Assembly: GCA_003230355.1 (NCBI GenBank)
Contig: QIDD01000085.1
Span: 1 to 5,453, forward strand
Length of the DNA stretch: 5,453 nucleotides
Source: Methanobacteriota archaeon
GTDB lineage: Archaea > Hydrothermarchaeota > Hydrothermarchaeia > Hydrothermarchaeales > SZUA-236
Direction of reading: 5' to 3'
Part shown: piece by piece, positions 1 to 5,441 of the stretch
Numbering within the stretch: position 1 is the first letter of the stretch
Layout: every line of letters begins with the position of its first letter
Made by a program: the position numbers and the translations under genes
The notes under the pieces: model-generated
Database searches by the model: none
What the model saw: only the letters and a program-made list of their open reading frames with translations
Told to the model about the DNA's origin: nothing

Positions 1-2
1 TT

Positions 3-30
3 AAAAATATTTTTGTAAAAAGAATTTTTA
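3..30. repeat. Short perfect inverted repeats in AT-rich leader
   Basis: Two perfect dyads lie side by side: AAAAATATTTTT at 3-14, and TAAAAA / TTTTTA around a GAA spacer at 16-30. They sit 10 to 37 bases upstream of the TATA-like box of the CARF regulator gene. They could be an operator, for example for autoregulation. They could also be part of a T-rich archaeal terminator of a gene beyond the left edge, or simply chance in a stretch that is almost all A and T. The dyads are seen directly; any role is inference. Confidence 0.3.
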
Positions 31-39
31 TTGATAAAA

Positions 40-47
40 TTTAAATA
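40..47 (+). promoter_or_regulatory. TATA-like box for the CARF regulator gene
   Basis: TTTAAATA ends 24 bases before the ATG at 71. In archaea transcription usually starts about 25 bases downstream of the TATA centre, so the start would fall close to the ATG. No Shine-Dalgarno-like purine run lies between box and start codon. Both facts fit a leaderless or nearly leaderless mRNA. The surrounding sequence is AT-rich, so a chance match cannot be excluded. Confidence 0.5.
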
Positions 48-70
48 CTATAGCCAGAATAAAATTTCAT

Positions 71-760
71 ATGAAAAAAACAGTTCACATCATCCCGGTA
101 GGAGACACCAAGACCACCCTAATAGAAGGAATGCGCCAATATCCATTTCATAAAATCGTGCTCGTACTTGGAAACACAACCGGCCCGGGCGAGAAAAAAG
201 CCGAAGTCGTTGCAGCCGAGATCAGATCTGAATTCGGAAAAGTCGCGGAGATAGAGGAAATCCATGTAGAGCTTGATGACATCTACACAGCGGCAATCAC
301 AATCGCGGAAAAAATACGAGCCGAGGAAAAACAGGGGAACACTGTGATGGTCAACGCCTCAGGCTCGCTTCGAACAATCGGAATATCCTGCTACCTAGCA
401 TGCGCTGTAACCGGAGCCAAACTCTATGTAGCGCTCCCAGCCTATGAAGAAGGAATGCTCACAGGGATTCGGCAGGTGCTGAATGTCCCGCCGGCGCCGC
501 TTAAAGACGCGGGCAGAGAAGAGCTTTCGATCCTGAAATATCTGAACGAGCATGGCACGCTTGACTCGGTCGACACACTTATCCGGGGGCTGCGGAGACT
601 TGAAAAAACCGCGCCTGAGTTTCAAAAAGAGCGCGCCCGCATGAGCTATCACATCAAAAAGCTGAGGGAAAAAGGTTTCATCAAAACAGGTAAAAACGGC
701 AAGAACCTGAAGATTTCGCTCACACCCCTAGGCAGACTCATTGCAGTAAGTAAATCCTAG
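71..760 (+). CDS. CARF-domain winged-helix transcriptional regulator (DUF6293 / Csa3-like)
   Basis: This 229-residue protein has two parts. Residues 1 to about 140 form a Rossmann-like CARF domain. It opens with a beta strand ending in PVGDT (9-13), has a second strand at about 29-34 (IVLVLG), and carries the signature loop VNASGSLR (94-101) followed by a helix and the strand KLYVALP (117-123). In known CARF proteins these two loops line the pocket for cyclic oligoadenylate or related nucleotides. Residues 149-229 form a winged-helix domain, with a likely recognition helix at 188-202 (RARMSYHIKKLREKG) and a basic wing (205-214). The architecture matches the CARF-HTH regulators (DUF6293, Csa3-like) of haloarchaea and methanogens, some of which control CRISPR-cas genes. 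No CRISPR array or cas gene is visible here, so its targets are unknown. The ATG at 71 is favoured by the promoter spacing and by the CARF strand starting at residue 4. The ligand is inferred from the family only. Confidence 0.85.
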   Translation: MKKTVHIIPVGDTKTTLIEGMRQYPFHKIVLVLGNTTGPGEKKAEVVAAEIRSEFGKVAEIEEIHVELDDIYTAAITIAEKIRAEEKQGNTVMVNASGSLRTIGISCYLACAVTGAKLYVALPAYEEGMLTGIRQVLNVPPAPLKDAGREELSILKYLNEHGTLDSVDTLIRGLRRLEKTAPEFQKERARMSYHIKKLREKGFIKTGKNGKNLKISLTPLGRLIAVSKS

Positions 761-776
761 ATTGGACTCCCAACTA

Positions 777-784
777 TTATATAT
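777..784 (+). promoter_or_regulatory. TATA-like box for the secreted peptidase gene
   Basis: TTATATAT lies in the 47-base gap between the regulator and the peptidase gene and ends 24 bases before the ATG at 808. The bases before the ATG (CCCTCCACAC) are pyrimidine-rich and contain no Shine-Dalgarno match. A leaderless transcript starting at or very near the ATG is the simplest reading. This means the peptidase gene need not be read from the regulator's promoter. Confidence 0.55.
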
Positions 785-807
785 CATTTTAATCATACCC
801 TCCACAC

Positions 808-2418
808 ATGCCGGATAGTCGGATTCTGATAGCTGCACTAGTTCTCATCATCTTCGGTGCAATTCTTCCCAGCTCTTCGGCGGCTGCGCCTATCAATGCA
901 GTGCACTATATTTTGGAGCTGGATATTTCAGAGAATAACACGGTAGCAGGCAGAACTGATATTACTTTCAACGCATCAGGGACTGAAAGTTTAAGCCTGC
1001 TACTTGATAGCAATCTAACTGTTGAGAATGCGGTTTTGAACCAGGAAAAGCTCGGCATTCAGCGTTTTGGAGAGGAAATTGTACTAGAATTCAAAAGACC
1101 CCTTCAAGGCATGAATCGGATCGTGATAGATTACACCGGTCTTCTTGAGGAGCAGGTTGACGGTCATAGCTGGGCATACCTCGATTCTGACGGCGCCTTC
1201 GCAGTCTATGAGGCTAACTGGTATCCTAACATAGCAGGTGATCGGGCAACCGCCGAGATCAGACTCAAAACCCCGCTTGGCTGGACCAGCATAAGTAACG
1301 GCGTGCTCATAGAATCAAACCCAGAGAAAGGCATGTTCTCCTGGTTTGTTGACTCACCTGAAATCGGGTTTTCATTCGCCTCAGGCAGATATCTGGAACA
1401 TCAGGATTATGAGAAACACACCCCAGTAAGCTGCTATCTCAAATCGATTCGGGCTGACTGCGCAAAAACACTGCGGGAATCGCTCTCCTTTTTTTCGTCA
1501 AGACTCGGCCCATATAATTATCCAAAACTTGCACTGGCAGAGGTCGGCGGCAGTTTGAACGGAGGACACGGCGACAACTCTCTGGTCATCATGTCAACCG
1601 ATATTCTGAGCAGCCCAAAGTACGAAGAGTTCCTGGCCCATGAAGCGGCTCACAGCTGGTTTGGAGGCATGATAACGGCCGAGGACTCACGGTGGCTTAC
1701 AGAGGGATTTGCAACCTACGCCGGCCTAATGTATCTTGAAAACCTCGACACCGGCCTTGCAAAGGATGCGCTAAGCTCAAAGCGAAATGAATATTTGAAG
1801 TTGAAATCCGATGGAAGAGACAAACCTATTCTTTCAGAAAGAGGGGAGTATGACGATGTCTTTCACGCAACGGTCTACAGCAAAGGCGCAATTGTTCTTC
1901 ACATGCTGCGACGTGTAGTCGGGGAAGAAGAGTTCTCCCAGATTCTCCGGGATTATGTGGAGGGCTATCAGGGCGGCTCGGCATCGGTTGCGGATTTCCA
2001 AGCGGTTTCCGAGGATGTGTCGGGAATGGAGCTAGGGTGGTTTTTCCAGCAGTGGTTGGCGACAACCGGGATTCCAGACTATTATTTTGAATCTGCTGAA
2101 ACAGAATTTGACGGAAGCATCTACACTGTGCGAGCAGCTGTGGGTGAGAGCAACGCCGCCGATTTTAAGATGCCTGTTGACATAATATTTGTAACAGAAG
2201 AGGGTAACACGTCGAAGCGGGTTTGGATAGATTCCGGCGCAGCCGAGGTTGAGTTTCAGAGCACGCGCAGGCCGGTTTATCTTGAGATTGACAGAGAAGA
2301 ATGGATTCTTGAAAGCAAGAGGTCGAACAACCGCCGTGTGCTGCGCTATCCCCTAAATTTTTTCGGGCTCAGGCTTCTAATCTCAAGTCTGGCCCGCAGC
2401 ATTCAATCCGGCTTTTAA
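808..2418 (+). CDS. Secreted M1-superfamily gluzincin metallopeptidase, divergent motifs
   Basis: A 536-residue zinc peptidase, probably exported to the cell surface or medium. A hydrophobic signal segment spans about 6-20, with a small-residue region (SSSAAA, 22-27) suited to cleavage. Residues 28 to about 195 resemble the N-terminal beta domain of M1 peptidases. The thermolysin-like catalytic domain follows, with the zinc motif HEAAH at 278-282, the third ligand E299 in LTEGFATY, and the likely transition-state tyrosine Y357 in VYSKGAIVLHMLR. Residues about 425-505 look like a C-terminal beta domain, and a basic, hydrophobic tail (about 508-536) ends the protein. It lacks the long helical C-terminal domain of PepN-type aminopeptidases. 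Two features are unusual. The spacing between HEXXH and the Glu is 16 residues instead of the standard 18. The exopeptidase motif GxMEN appears as GHGDN (253-257), so Asp256 replaces the glutamate that binds the substrate amino terminus. It is therefore a safe M1-like metallopeptidase, but aminopeptidase activity is not assured. Its stop codon overlaps that of the convergent DUF192 gene. Confidence 0.9.
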   Translation: MPDSRILIAALVLIIFGAILPSSSAAAPINAVHYILELDISENNTVAGRTDITFNASGTESLSLLLDSNLTVENAVLNQEKLGIQRFGEEIVLEFKRPLQGMNRIVIDYTGLLEEQVDGHSWAYLDSDGAFAVYEANWYPNIAGDRATAEIRLKTPLGWTSISNGVLIESNPEKGMFSWFVDSPEIGFSFASGRYLEHQDYEKHTPVSCYLKSIRADCAKTLRESLSFFSSRLGPYNYPKLALAEVGGSLNGGHGDNSLVIMSTDILSSPKYEEFLAHEAAHSWFGGMITAEDSRWLTEGFATYAGLMYLENLDTGLAKDALSSKRNEYLKLKSDGRDKPILSERGEYDDVFHATVYSKGAIVLHMLRRVVGEEEFSQILRDYVEGYQGGSASVADFQAVSEDVSGMELGWFFQQWLATTGIPDYYFESAETEFDGSIYTVRAAVGESNAADFKMPVDIIFVTEEGNTSKRVWIDSGAAEVEFQSTRRPVYLEIDREEWILESKRSNNRRVLRYPLNFFGLRLLISSLARSIQSGF

Positions 2419-2765
2419 ACAGGAAACGACAGAACATCCCCGACCTTAAGCCCCTGCTTTTCTGAAAAACCTGCGTTCAGCTCCAAAACCCACCTGCAGT
2501 CAGCACGGGGATTATATATCCTCCACGGTCGTAGAAGCGCGATTTCAACCACCTTTTTATCGCTGTCAATGAACACGAGGTCCAGGGGAAATCGCATGAA
2601 AAAACCGTGCACAGACTTCGAGCCCAGATGCCGGGAATATTCAATTAGAAGCCCTTCATCCTCAGCCAGCTCGGACCTAAGCATAAGCCCGCGAAACCGG
2701 GAGAAAAAAGTGTCTGCCACACCCGCGGTGCAAAGCCGCGTCCCGCCCCGGAAAAGATCAATCAT
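2415..2765 (-). CDS. DUF192 family protein
   Basis: This 116-residue protein matches the DUF192 (PF02643) pattern over nearly its whole length. The match includes FSRFRGLMLR (21-30), GLLIE (38-42), the core SVHGFFMRFPLDLVFID (51-67), RPWRI (79-83), VLELNAG (93-99) and a final GDVLSF. The family forms a small beta-rich domain of unknown biochemical function. Many bacterial members are exported, but this one has no signal peptide or membrane segment and looks cytoplasmic. Its ATG overlaps the stop codon of the upstream membrane-protein gene (ATGA, 2762-2765). No Shine-Dalgarno site stands before it, so it is probably translated by coupling as the last gene of the minus-strand cluster. The TAA overlaps the stop of the convergent peptidase gene, so no room exists for a dedicated intergenic terminator. 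Confidence 0.88.
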   Translation of the reverse strand: MIDLFRGGTRLCTAGVADTFFSRFRGLMLRSELAEDEGLLIEYSRHLGSKSVHGFFMRFPLDLVFIDSDKKVVEIALLRPWRIYNPRADCRWVLELNAGFSEKQGLKVGDVLSFPV

Positions 2766-3523
2766 AGAAATATCTGCTCAAGCGGGATGTATTTAAGGAT
2801 TATGAGTGCCGCGTTTCGCGGGTAGATCTGGATGTCGCCGCTGCGGTAGTCACGGGAGATTATGCCATAGGCCGTGGAGCCGTAGTTTGCGTTTGAAATC
2901 TTGTCGCTGTGCAGATCAACCCACTCTGAAAGCAGGTTTGCCCGAAACATCCACGGCGGATCCTCACCTGCGAGATCGCTGTCCCAGAGCGCGCCCGTAA
3001 TATAGCCGCCCACGTCCTCGATAGGTATGTTTTTACCCCGATATTCCAGATAAGGCTCAGTGGACAGTTCAGTGATGGTTTCAACGCGAATCACGATAAG
3101 CCTATCAATAAGCCGCTCACTGCGGGCGTCTCGATAGAATCTGCCGAGATCGGTTACTGCAGGCAGCTCCTCAACATTTATGATGTCTGTTTCCTCGGTC
3201 GCGAGAACATAGATGCTCCCTGCCTTGGCTACGCCTTTTTCCTGCACCACGATTAGATATGCCCCGTCACCCTTGAGATCGCTGATCCCGCTTTTCCAGA
3301 GGAAAAATGCCCCTGCAAAAAACAAAACTGTAAGGAGCATGAGAATGATTATCCAGTTTTTGATCCGCCCCCCGATTCCTCCGCCGCTCTTTGATTCCTT
3401 CTCAGGTTTATCGGCGGCTTTAGCCTCAGAATCAGATTTCACGTCTGGCTCAACGGCGGCCTCCTCCTCAACTACAGGTAAAACCTCAGATTCAACCCCT
3501 TTCTCGCTTCCGAAATCCTCCAT
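2762..3523 (-). CDS. Single-pass membrane protein of unknown family
   Basis: I do not recognise this 253-residue protein. From the chosen ATG, residues 1-46 are hydrophilic, strongly acidic and rich in Glu, Ala, Lys and Ser, so probably disordered. A glycine-rich link with Arg and Lys (47-55) precedes one strong transmembrane helix at about 57-76. The remaining 177 residues form a mixed alpha/beta domain, with strands such as GAYLIVVQ and RLIVIRVE and the C-terminal stretch NAALIILKYIPLEQIFL. The basic residues before the helix suggest an inside N terminus and an outside C-terminal domain. The strand YLIVVQ near the start of the outer domain is loosely reminiscent of DUF4012 or LytR-CpsA-Psr domains, but this is too weak to assign. 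It follows the FrhB-like gene closely and overlaps the DUF192 start by four bases, so it belongs to the same transcript. The ATG at 3523 is preferred because GGTGA precedes it by five bases. A GTG at 3532 would add three residues. Confidence 0.8.
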   Translation of the reverse strand: MEDFGSEKGVESEVLPVVEEEAAVEPDVKSDSEAKAADKPEKESKSGGGIGGRIKNWIIILMLLTVLFFAGAFFLWKSGISDLKGDGAYLIVVQEKGVAKAGSIYVLATEETDIINVEELPAVTDLGRFYRDARSERLIDRLIVIRVETITELSTEPYLEYRGKNIPIEDVGGYITGALWDSDLAGEDPPWMFRANLLSEWVDLHSDKISNANYGSTAYGIISRDYRSGDIQIYPRNAALIILKYIPLEQIFL

Positions 3524-3559
3524 CTCATTCACCGGTTATCTCTTTGACGGCCAGTATAT

Positions 3560-4600
3560 TTAATCCTTTTCTCTAACTTCGAAGTTCTTGATGCGCAGTT
3601 TTTTCTTTTTGTTCACCCGTTCTGCAAGTGAAAAGACCGTTTCATCAAACTCGCCTGTCACAAGTTTTCCGCCCTTTATCATGTCCTGAATTATCGCTTC
3701 GCCGCGCTCAGTCCTTGTTATCACTGTCAGAAAATCCTTGGCCGCACCCGCATTTCCCACGCTTATATCAGACCACTCGCTGGTGAAATCCACGCAGTAG
3801 TTGCAGCCCTTGCGCGCATATCTTGAGGCGGTTTCAAGCGGGATTTGATACTCGGTGCTGTCTGTAAGCTCCACTACAAGCTTGCGGTGGCGAATGTCGA
3901 ACATCCATATCCTACTGGGGTCTATATCGAGCTGAAGCTCCTTGTGAATCATCTCAGAAATCAGGATATGCCTAAATATCTCCCAGCAGAAAAGCCCGAT
4001 TCTAAGCTTGATCTTCTTTTTGTAAAGCCCAAGTTTGCTTCGATCCAGCATCTCCAGCGCCTGCATCACACAGGGCACCCCCACAACTGCAATGCTCTCA
4101 ATCGACTCGTCGAGAACCGCTTCCCGAAGCTTTGACAATACAGGGGTCCAGATATATTTGACACGGGCGCTCTTCTTCACATCACTAAAATCCCTGGCAA
4201 TCATAGGGTGGATGTTCATGAAAATATCTGAGGTGACAACAAATGCAGCGTCAACTATTTTTTCATCCAATATATGTTTGAGAACCGATGTGACCACGCC
4301 GAATCCCTGCGCCCGCTTGATAATCTGAAAATCCGATGACCGCGCGAAATACCTCTCCCGATAGGGACCGATTGACTCCTTGTTTTCTGGCACCCGGCTC
4401 ACCGCCACCGCCACGTCTCGCTCGGTTCTGGGACACACCGAATAGCAGGTTCCGCACTTAGAGCAAAGGCCGTCAAAGACAGGATTGTCATCGCCCCTGA
4501 AATGAAGCGCTTCAAGCGGACATGAACCCACGCAGGCTCCGCATCCGCTGCACATGTCTCGATCCCAAACCTCTCTTTTCAGGTCAGTGTAGTCTGTCAT
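3560..4600 (-). CDS. FrhB-like F420-type oxidoreductase subunit with N-terminal 2[4Fe-4S] ferredoxin domain
   Basis: This 346-residue protein belongs to the coenzyme F420 hydrogenase/dehydrogenase beta-subunit family (FrhB/FdhB/FpoF-like), which transfers electrons between F420 or another donor, FAD and iron-sulfur clusters. Residues 17-57 are a bacterial-type ferredoxin domain with two complete CX2CX2CX3CP motifs (C17, C20, C23, C27 and C46, C49, C52, C56). The FrhB domain follows: FARSSD and AQGFGVVTSVLKHILDEK (85-114), the GVPC loop with C177, GLFCWEIF with C205, then GCNYCVDFTSEWSDISVG (265-282) with C266 and C269. These last four cysteines are candidates for a third [4Fe-4S] cluster. Length and domain order fit ferredoxin-fused family members. 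There is no signal peptide, so it is cytoplasmic or membrane-peripheral. The ATG overlaps the upstream iron-sulfur gene's stop (ATGA) and has a strong GGAGG site, so the two proteins are probably made together as a complex. F420 use is likely from the family, but no residue visible here proves it; ferredoxin or another donor is possible. Confidence 0.88.
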   Translation of the reverse strand: MTDYTDLKREVWDRDMCSGCGACVGSCPLEALHFRGDDNPVFDGLCSKCGTCYSVCPRTERDVAVAVSRVPENKESIGPYRERYFARSSDFQIIKRAQGFGVVTSVLKHILDEKIVDAAFVVTSDIFMNIHPMIARDFSDVKKSARVKYIWTPVLSKLREAVLDESIESIAVVGVPCVMQALEMLDRSKLGLYKKKIKLRIGLFCWEIFRHILISEMIHKELQLDIDPSRIWMFDIRHRKLVVELTDSTEYQIPLETASRYARKGCNYCVDFTSEWSDISVGNAGAAKDFLTVITRTERGEAIIQDMIKGGKLVTGEFDETVFSLAERVNKKKKLRIKNFEVREKD

Positions 4601-4890
4601 TCCCCCTCCTTAATCCGCTTTTTAGCGATCTCGTTTCGAAGAAAGGGCTTCACCATAGCAGGACAGACCTTGTCGCAGTAACCCTGAAGCGTGCATCTTT
4701 CGAGAAGCTCCTTGATACGGTCGTCCCTCCCGCTCCGATACCCCTTTCTTGCAATTCGGGTCACACCTGACACCAGGCTTTTAAGCTCCATGCCGTCAAG
4801 ATCAGAATATACTCCGAGGATGCAGTATCTAAAACAAGCGCCGCAGTAGATGCATTTTTCAAGTCCAACGTCTTTAATCCCTAAAGCCAT
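4597..4890 (-). CDS. Small dicluster iron-sulfur protein, FrdB/SdhB-like C-terminal domain (HdrC-related)
   Basis: This protein of about 97 residues is little more than two cysteine motifs joined by a helical linker. Counting from the ATG, the first motif is CIYCGACFRYC (C13, C16, C19, C23), and the second is CTLQGYCDKVCP (C66, C72, C76). The second lacks one cysteine of a normal CX2CX2CX3CP motif: Gln69 (CAG codon) stands there. As I recall it, E. coli fumarate reductase FrdB has the same arrangement, with CTFVGYCSEVCP as its second motif. There C1-C3 of motif one plus the last cysteine bind a [4Fe-4S] cluster, and the other three bind a [3Fe-4S] cluster. The protein lacks the [2Fe-2S] plant-ferredoxin domain of true FrdB/SdhB. 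It is the first gene of the minus-strand cluster and overlaps the FrhB-like gene by four bases. GGAG lies nine bases before the ATG at 4890, which decides the start. A TTG at 4905 would add five residues and would fit a leaderless start. HdrC is the main alternative family name. Confidence 0.82.
   Translation of the reverse strand: MALGIKDVGLEKCIYCGACFRYCILGVYSDLDGMELKSLVSGVTRIARKGYRSGRDDRIKELLERCTLQGYCDKVCPAMVKPFLRNEIAKKRIKEGE
4605..4610 (-). promoter_or_regulatory. Strong Shine-Dalgarno site for the FrhB-like gene
   Basis: On the minus strand AGGAGG stands four bases before the ATG at 4600, inside the last codons of the small iron-sulfur gene. It supports the 4600 start and indicates efficient independent reinitiation at the ATGA overlap. 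It is the best Shine-Dalgarno match in the window. Confidence 0.7.
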
Positions 4891-4899
4891 AAAACCCTG

Positions 4900-4903
4900 C
4901 TCC
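4900..4903 (-). promoter_or_regulatory. GGAG ribosome binding site deciding the iron-sulfur gene start
   Basis: GGAG on the minus strand is followed nine bases later by the ATG at 4890. The same bases fall inside the first codons of the alternative TTG start at 4905, which has no Shine-Dalgarno site of its own. This favours the shorter protein. Confidence 0.5.
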
Positions 4904-4926
4904 AAATGAAGGTGACATTCTTTTCA

Positions 4927-4933
4927 CATATAG
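4927..4933 (-). promoter_or_regulatory. Candidate TATA box for the minus-strand cluster
   Basis: The minus strand reads CTATATG here. About 25 bases downstream gives a transcription start near 4905, which leaves a short leader of roughly 15 bases containing GGAG before the ATG at 4890. It is a modest match, and a second AT-rich element at 4985-4993 is nearly symmetrical and could also be read on this strand with a longer leader. Confidence 0.4.
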
Positions 4934-4984
4934 ACTTTGCCCAGCGCCCTGTATGCCAAACTTTTAGAGTGTCAATCAGCAAGG

Positions 4985-4993
4985 TTTATATAA
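4985..4993 (+). promoter_or_regulatory. TATA box for the response regulator gene
   Basis: TTTATATAA is a good archaeal TATA match. A start about 25 bases downstream of its centre would fall near 5014, just ahead of the GAGGTG ribosome binding site. This gives a short leadered mRNA, unlike the two left-hand genes. It lies in the 140-base gap shared with the divergent iron-sulfur cluster; apart from the promoter elements and ribosome binding sites listed, nothing else was seen in that gap. Confidence 0.6.
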
Positions 4994-5015
4994 CCGTCGA
5001 AAACGCCCTGATTTT

Positions 5016-5021
5016 GAGGTG
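5016..5021 (+). promoter_or_regulatory. Shine-Dalgarno site for the response regulator
   Basis: GAGGTG lies nine bases before the ATG at 5031 and matches the core of the archaeal GGAGGTGAT consensus. It supports the chosen start. Confidence 0.6.
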
Positions 5022-5030
5022 TGAAGTAGG

Positions 5031-5441
5031 ATGGATAAATCAAAGATTCTCATTGTGGATGACGAGCCGGATATAATCTATCTTGTGAGAAGATTTCTAG
5101 AGCGGGAAGGGTACAGTGTTGTTGAAGCCTATGGTGGGCGGGACGCACTGCTAAAAATAGAGGAGGAACAGCCTGATCTCATCCTGCTTGATGTGATGAT
5201 GCCGGATATTAACGGCTGGGATGTTTCGCGGGCGCTGAAGACAGAAGACAAAACCCAGAATATCCCGATTGTAATGCTCACGGTACGTGCAAGCCATGAC
5301 TCACAGCAGAAAAGCTTTGAATACGGCTATGCCGACGCCCATCTGGGCAAGCCTGCAAGCGGAAAAGAGATTGTAAATGCCGTTGACTCTACTCTAAAAA
5401 ACCTGGGTGAAAATGCCCCAACCGCGCCCGTGGCAACATAA
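5031..5441 (+). CDS. Receiver-only response regulator
   Basis: This 136-residue protein is a single two-component receiver (REC, CheY-like) domain with no output domain. The acidic pocket is D10 and D11 in ILIVDDEPD. The phospho-acceptor is D54 in LILLDVMMPDINGWD, the switch threonine is T84 in IVMLT, and the conserved lysine is K107 in HLGKP. All key residues are present, so it should be phosphorylated by a histidine kinase encoded elsewhere. The usual loop before the lysine (GADDYLxKPF) is changed to GYADAHLGKPAS, without the aromatic pair. After the receiver a short Ala/Pro/Thr-rich tail (about 127-136) closes the protein. Such stand-alone receivers are common in methanogenic and sulfate-reducing archaea, acting through protein contacts or phosphorelay. 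It is divergent from the iron-sulfur cluster, but shared control is only a guess. The gene ends 12 bases before the window edge. Confidence 0.93.
   Translation: MDKSKILIVDDEPDIIYLVRRFLEREGYSVVEAYGGRDALLKIEEEQPDLILLDVMMPDINGWDVSRALKTEDKTQNIPIVMLTVRASHDSQQKSFEYGYADAHLGKPASGKEIVNAVDSTLKNLGENAPTAPVAT

Noticed and set aside
395..652. Minus-strand open frame of 85 codons inside the CARF regulator gene
   Set aside because: It lies wholly antisense to a well-supported gene, shows no family motif and has an Arg/Cys/Phe-rich shadow composition.
1489..1495. Run of seven T as a transcription terminator
   Set aside because: It lies in the middle of the peptidase reading frame, which continues intact through its catalytic motifs.
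1547..1560. GGSLN (residues 247-251) as the peptidase's GxMEN motif with Glu replaced by Leu
   Set aside because: Counting residues to HEXXH and comparing the following hydrophobic strand makes GHGDN at 253-257 the better alignment, with a conservative Asp.
3213..3563. Plus-strand open frame of 116 codons opposite the membrane protein gene
   Set aside because: Its Ser/Pro/Ile-rich composition is the complement of the acidic tail and transmembrane codons of the real gene, and it has no recognisable domain.
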